Below the pieces are notes generated by a model, which did not search any database, was not told the DNA's origin, and worked only from the letters and a program-made list of their open reading frames with translations. A DNA stretch of 64,000 nt, from assembly GCF_000247695.1 (NCBI RefSeq), contig NW_004624865.1:4171134-4235133 (forward strand), in the 5' to 3' direction. The first letter of the stretch is position 1. The number at the start of each line of letters is the position of its first letter. The DNA is from Heterocephalus glaber. Lineage: Eukaryota; Chordata; Mammalia; Rodentia; Bathyergidae. Made by a program: the position numbers and the translations under genes. Positions 61,929 to 64,000 of this stretch are shown piece after piece.

Positions 61929-64000
61929 CTGTTTCAAATGGATGGGAACATAAATCATGGAACCAAAAGGAGATTAACTCGGCACATTCAAAGCAAAAGA
62001 AACACACAGGCAAACTAAAGAAAGATGAACAAAAGAAGAAGAAATCAGAGAAAACACAACATACTATTTGTGGATTGAAAATTTTAGAGAAACAAAATCT
62101 AATGGCATCCAAAATTACAATAAGGTAACTTAAGCATGAAGACTTAAGAAGATGTTAAAAGAATAAACAAACAACAAACAAAATACAACATGACAACAAC
62201 GAGAAAAAAAGCATTAAAAAATCATTAGCGATTAGTAAAACCAGGAGTTTTCTAATTAAAGTGACTAACTGATTAAGATACTGTTATCCTCAATATGAAG
62301 ATTATAAAATAAAGCATGAAATCATTAATATGGTACAGGATAAAATGGTTCCAAACCAAACCTAAGATCACAGGGTGTGTTTAGTAAATGTAAATTCCTA
62401 AAATTTGACAAACTGAATTTTAACAGATGCATCTGATTTAAAATCTCAAGTATTAAAAAGAAAATTCACATTGATAGCATGAAGGAATTAAGGTTTGGTA
62501 GCATCGATTATATACAATTTAATACTTGTCTGAGCACTTATAAAGAACGATATCTACCCTAAGGCTACTACCAGGGCAAGGCAAATGTCACCTCATCCCC
62601 CTGACTCAGTTTGCCGAACTTCAAGTAGCTGGAACCTCAGCTAGTAATGAAAGAAGGATTTAGTTCTTTCAATCTAATAGAAAGTAGCTAAGCAGCAGAT
62701 AAATAATTCATACATTTAGGGCCAGGGATTTAGCTCAGTGGCACCGCACCTGCCTAGCAAGCACAAGGTCCTGAGTTTGATCCCCGGTACCAGGGGAAAA
62801 AAAAAAATCACATATTTAGTCTAAAGTATGCTTGTTATCATCACTTACAAGATACGTAATAGGCATAATAGAAGACCTGGGTATTCCAAAATGTATTTCA
62901 GGCACATACCACTTTATGCAGGAAAATGTGGATAACCTTGTCCTCCCTAAGTTCACCCATAAATATAACAAACCCCCAGTTTTTTTAAAAAAAGAAAGAA
63001 GCCACAGGATTACATTTTCAGACCTGGCCTCAAATTCTGAAGTTTATTTTGAAAAACAAACAAAAATAGTCAAGAAAACTCAGAAGTAATGTAAGCACAC
63101 CCAAGCCATACAGGCTACTAAGATATATTTAAAAGCTAGTGTCATTTAAAAATGCACTGTTAGTCCATGAGTAAACATCACTAGAAGGTAAAACCTAAAA
63201 TTTAGATTGAGAAATAAATCCAAAATTCAGATTTAAAAATAAATCACAGAAAACCTGAATCAATGACAGAAGTATAATTGCCAGTGGGTGGAGGACGGGG
63301 CATTTCAGAGAACGTCAGATCCTCCCAGCTGCCTGCCTGCCTTCCTCCAACCTCCTTCTAGGCAATGAATCCCAAACTGTGCTCAGGACCCGGGCACAGT
63401 ATGACACAGGGCAGCGGGTGAACCCCAATTCATCTACACCACCCCAGTCCATCCGGCACTACACTAACGAGCAGCTTCCAGGCGATGGAGCTTAAGCCTA
63501 GAGAACACAAGACCTCTGCCCCAGCTTCTGGCTCTGCAGGCTGCACAAGGAAACCACGCCCTCAGCAGTCATCCTATCGTCACCGCCACCAGAAATCAGA
63601 GATGGAATCAATCGCGCCCAAGCTTAATTATGTGAGACAACAAACCCGAGTTATTTAAACTGCTTTTAGCCACTGTGTTTTCTGCAACCCAAACTATGCT
63701 GATCCAATAGCCAGCTGGGAAACATTGGTTTGGTTCTTAAAGTCTCCCTGCATAGCCTCAAAATGAAATACGTATGGCTCAAGGATGTAAAATGGAAGCA
63801 AGGACGGGACCCTTTTTTCACCAGTTTTGGAAATGGGGAAGCAAGATCATTCTGAGTGTGACACAAAACCCAGCATTCAAAAACTAAGATCGACAAATTC
63901 TACATTTAAAGAAATTTCTGTATTAGAGAAACAGCCTAAATAAACCGATTCGAAAAACTGCAGGCTTGGTGAACACTCAAAAAACAGTAGCGTTTTTATA
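61929..64000 (-). other. LPIN1: LPIN1 intron, continuing past the window edge
   Basis: This stretch is A-rich on the plus strand (T-rich on the gene strand), with many stop codons in all frames. One ID SINE lies at 62718-62808. I found no further lipin exon: no reading frame here resembles the segment that should precede ATVESIM. The block at 63280-63640 is less AT-rich but unrecognised. Confidence 0.75.
62718..62808 (+). repeat. ID-like SINE, LPIN1 intron
   Basis: cagggatttagctcagtggc through gtttgatccccggtacc, A11 tail. The flanks catacatttag / cacatatttag are an imperfect TSD. Confidence 0.93.

Noticed and set aside
1..64000. CRISPR arrays, operons, prophage or other prokaryotic systems
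   Set aside because: Spliced vertebrate gene, SINEs, LTRs and L1 show this is mammalian nuclear DNA. Repeats are dispersed, not spacer-separated.

Overview
The window is draft-assembly nuclear DNA of a rodent. The evidence is (1) nine consecutive exons of the mammalian phosphatidate phosphatase gene LPIN1 (lipin-1) on the minus strand between 51018 and 61928, and (2) dense rodent-type SINEs: B1 with the 29-bp internal duplication, composite B1+ID elements, and a young 75-bp tRNA-derived ID-like family beginning GGGGATTTAGCTCAGTGG. Both the composite elements and this ID type point to a non-murine rodent. A beaver or geomyoid (Castorimorpha) source is my best guess, but the species is not proven. 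A run of exactly 100 N (7628-7727) sits inside a tetranucleotide array and looks like an assembly gap placeholder.

Layout. Positions 1-50 kb lie downstream of LPIN1, and I see no convincing protein-coding or structural RNA gene there. The stretch holds SINEs, fragments of old L1, L2 and MIR, several MaLR-type LTRs, one intact 407-bp solo LTR, mariner and hAT DNA-transposon relics, microsatellites, CpG-rich patches, and AT-rich unique blocks that resemble conserved enhancers. Positions 50-62 kb hold the 3' end of LPIN1: a putative 3'UTR, then coding exons at 51018-51177, 52332-52435, 53422-53536, 53920-54072, 54476-54562, 54780-54928, 56313-56439, 59841-59920 and 61836-61928. The phases join to one uninterrupted frame of 1068 nt (355 codons plus stop). 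They cover the end of the middle region and the whole C-terminal HAD-type catalytic domain. Positions 61929-64000 are the next LPIN1 intron; the 5' exons and promoter lie beyond the right edge.

Lipin-1 converts phosphatidate to diacylglycerol and also acts as a nuclear coactivator. Both activities depend on residues visible here: the DIDGT catalytic motif and the adjacent LGHIL coactivator motif. The rest of the window is non-coding and is best read as a repeat-rich intergenic region with possible regulatory sites. Of most interest are a SINE that abuts the splice donor of the catalytic exon, a SINE tail that could supply LPIN1 poly(A) signals, a short hAT element with 14/16-matching inverted ends, a mariner palindrome, and the solo LTR with perfect target-site duplication. 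I found no undescribed multi-gene system. Repeat boundaries are approximate unless a target-site duplication is quoted.
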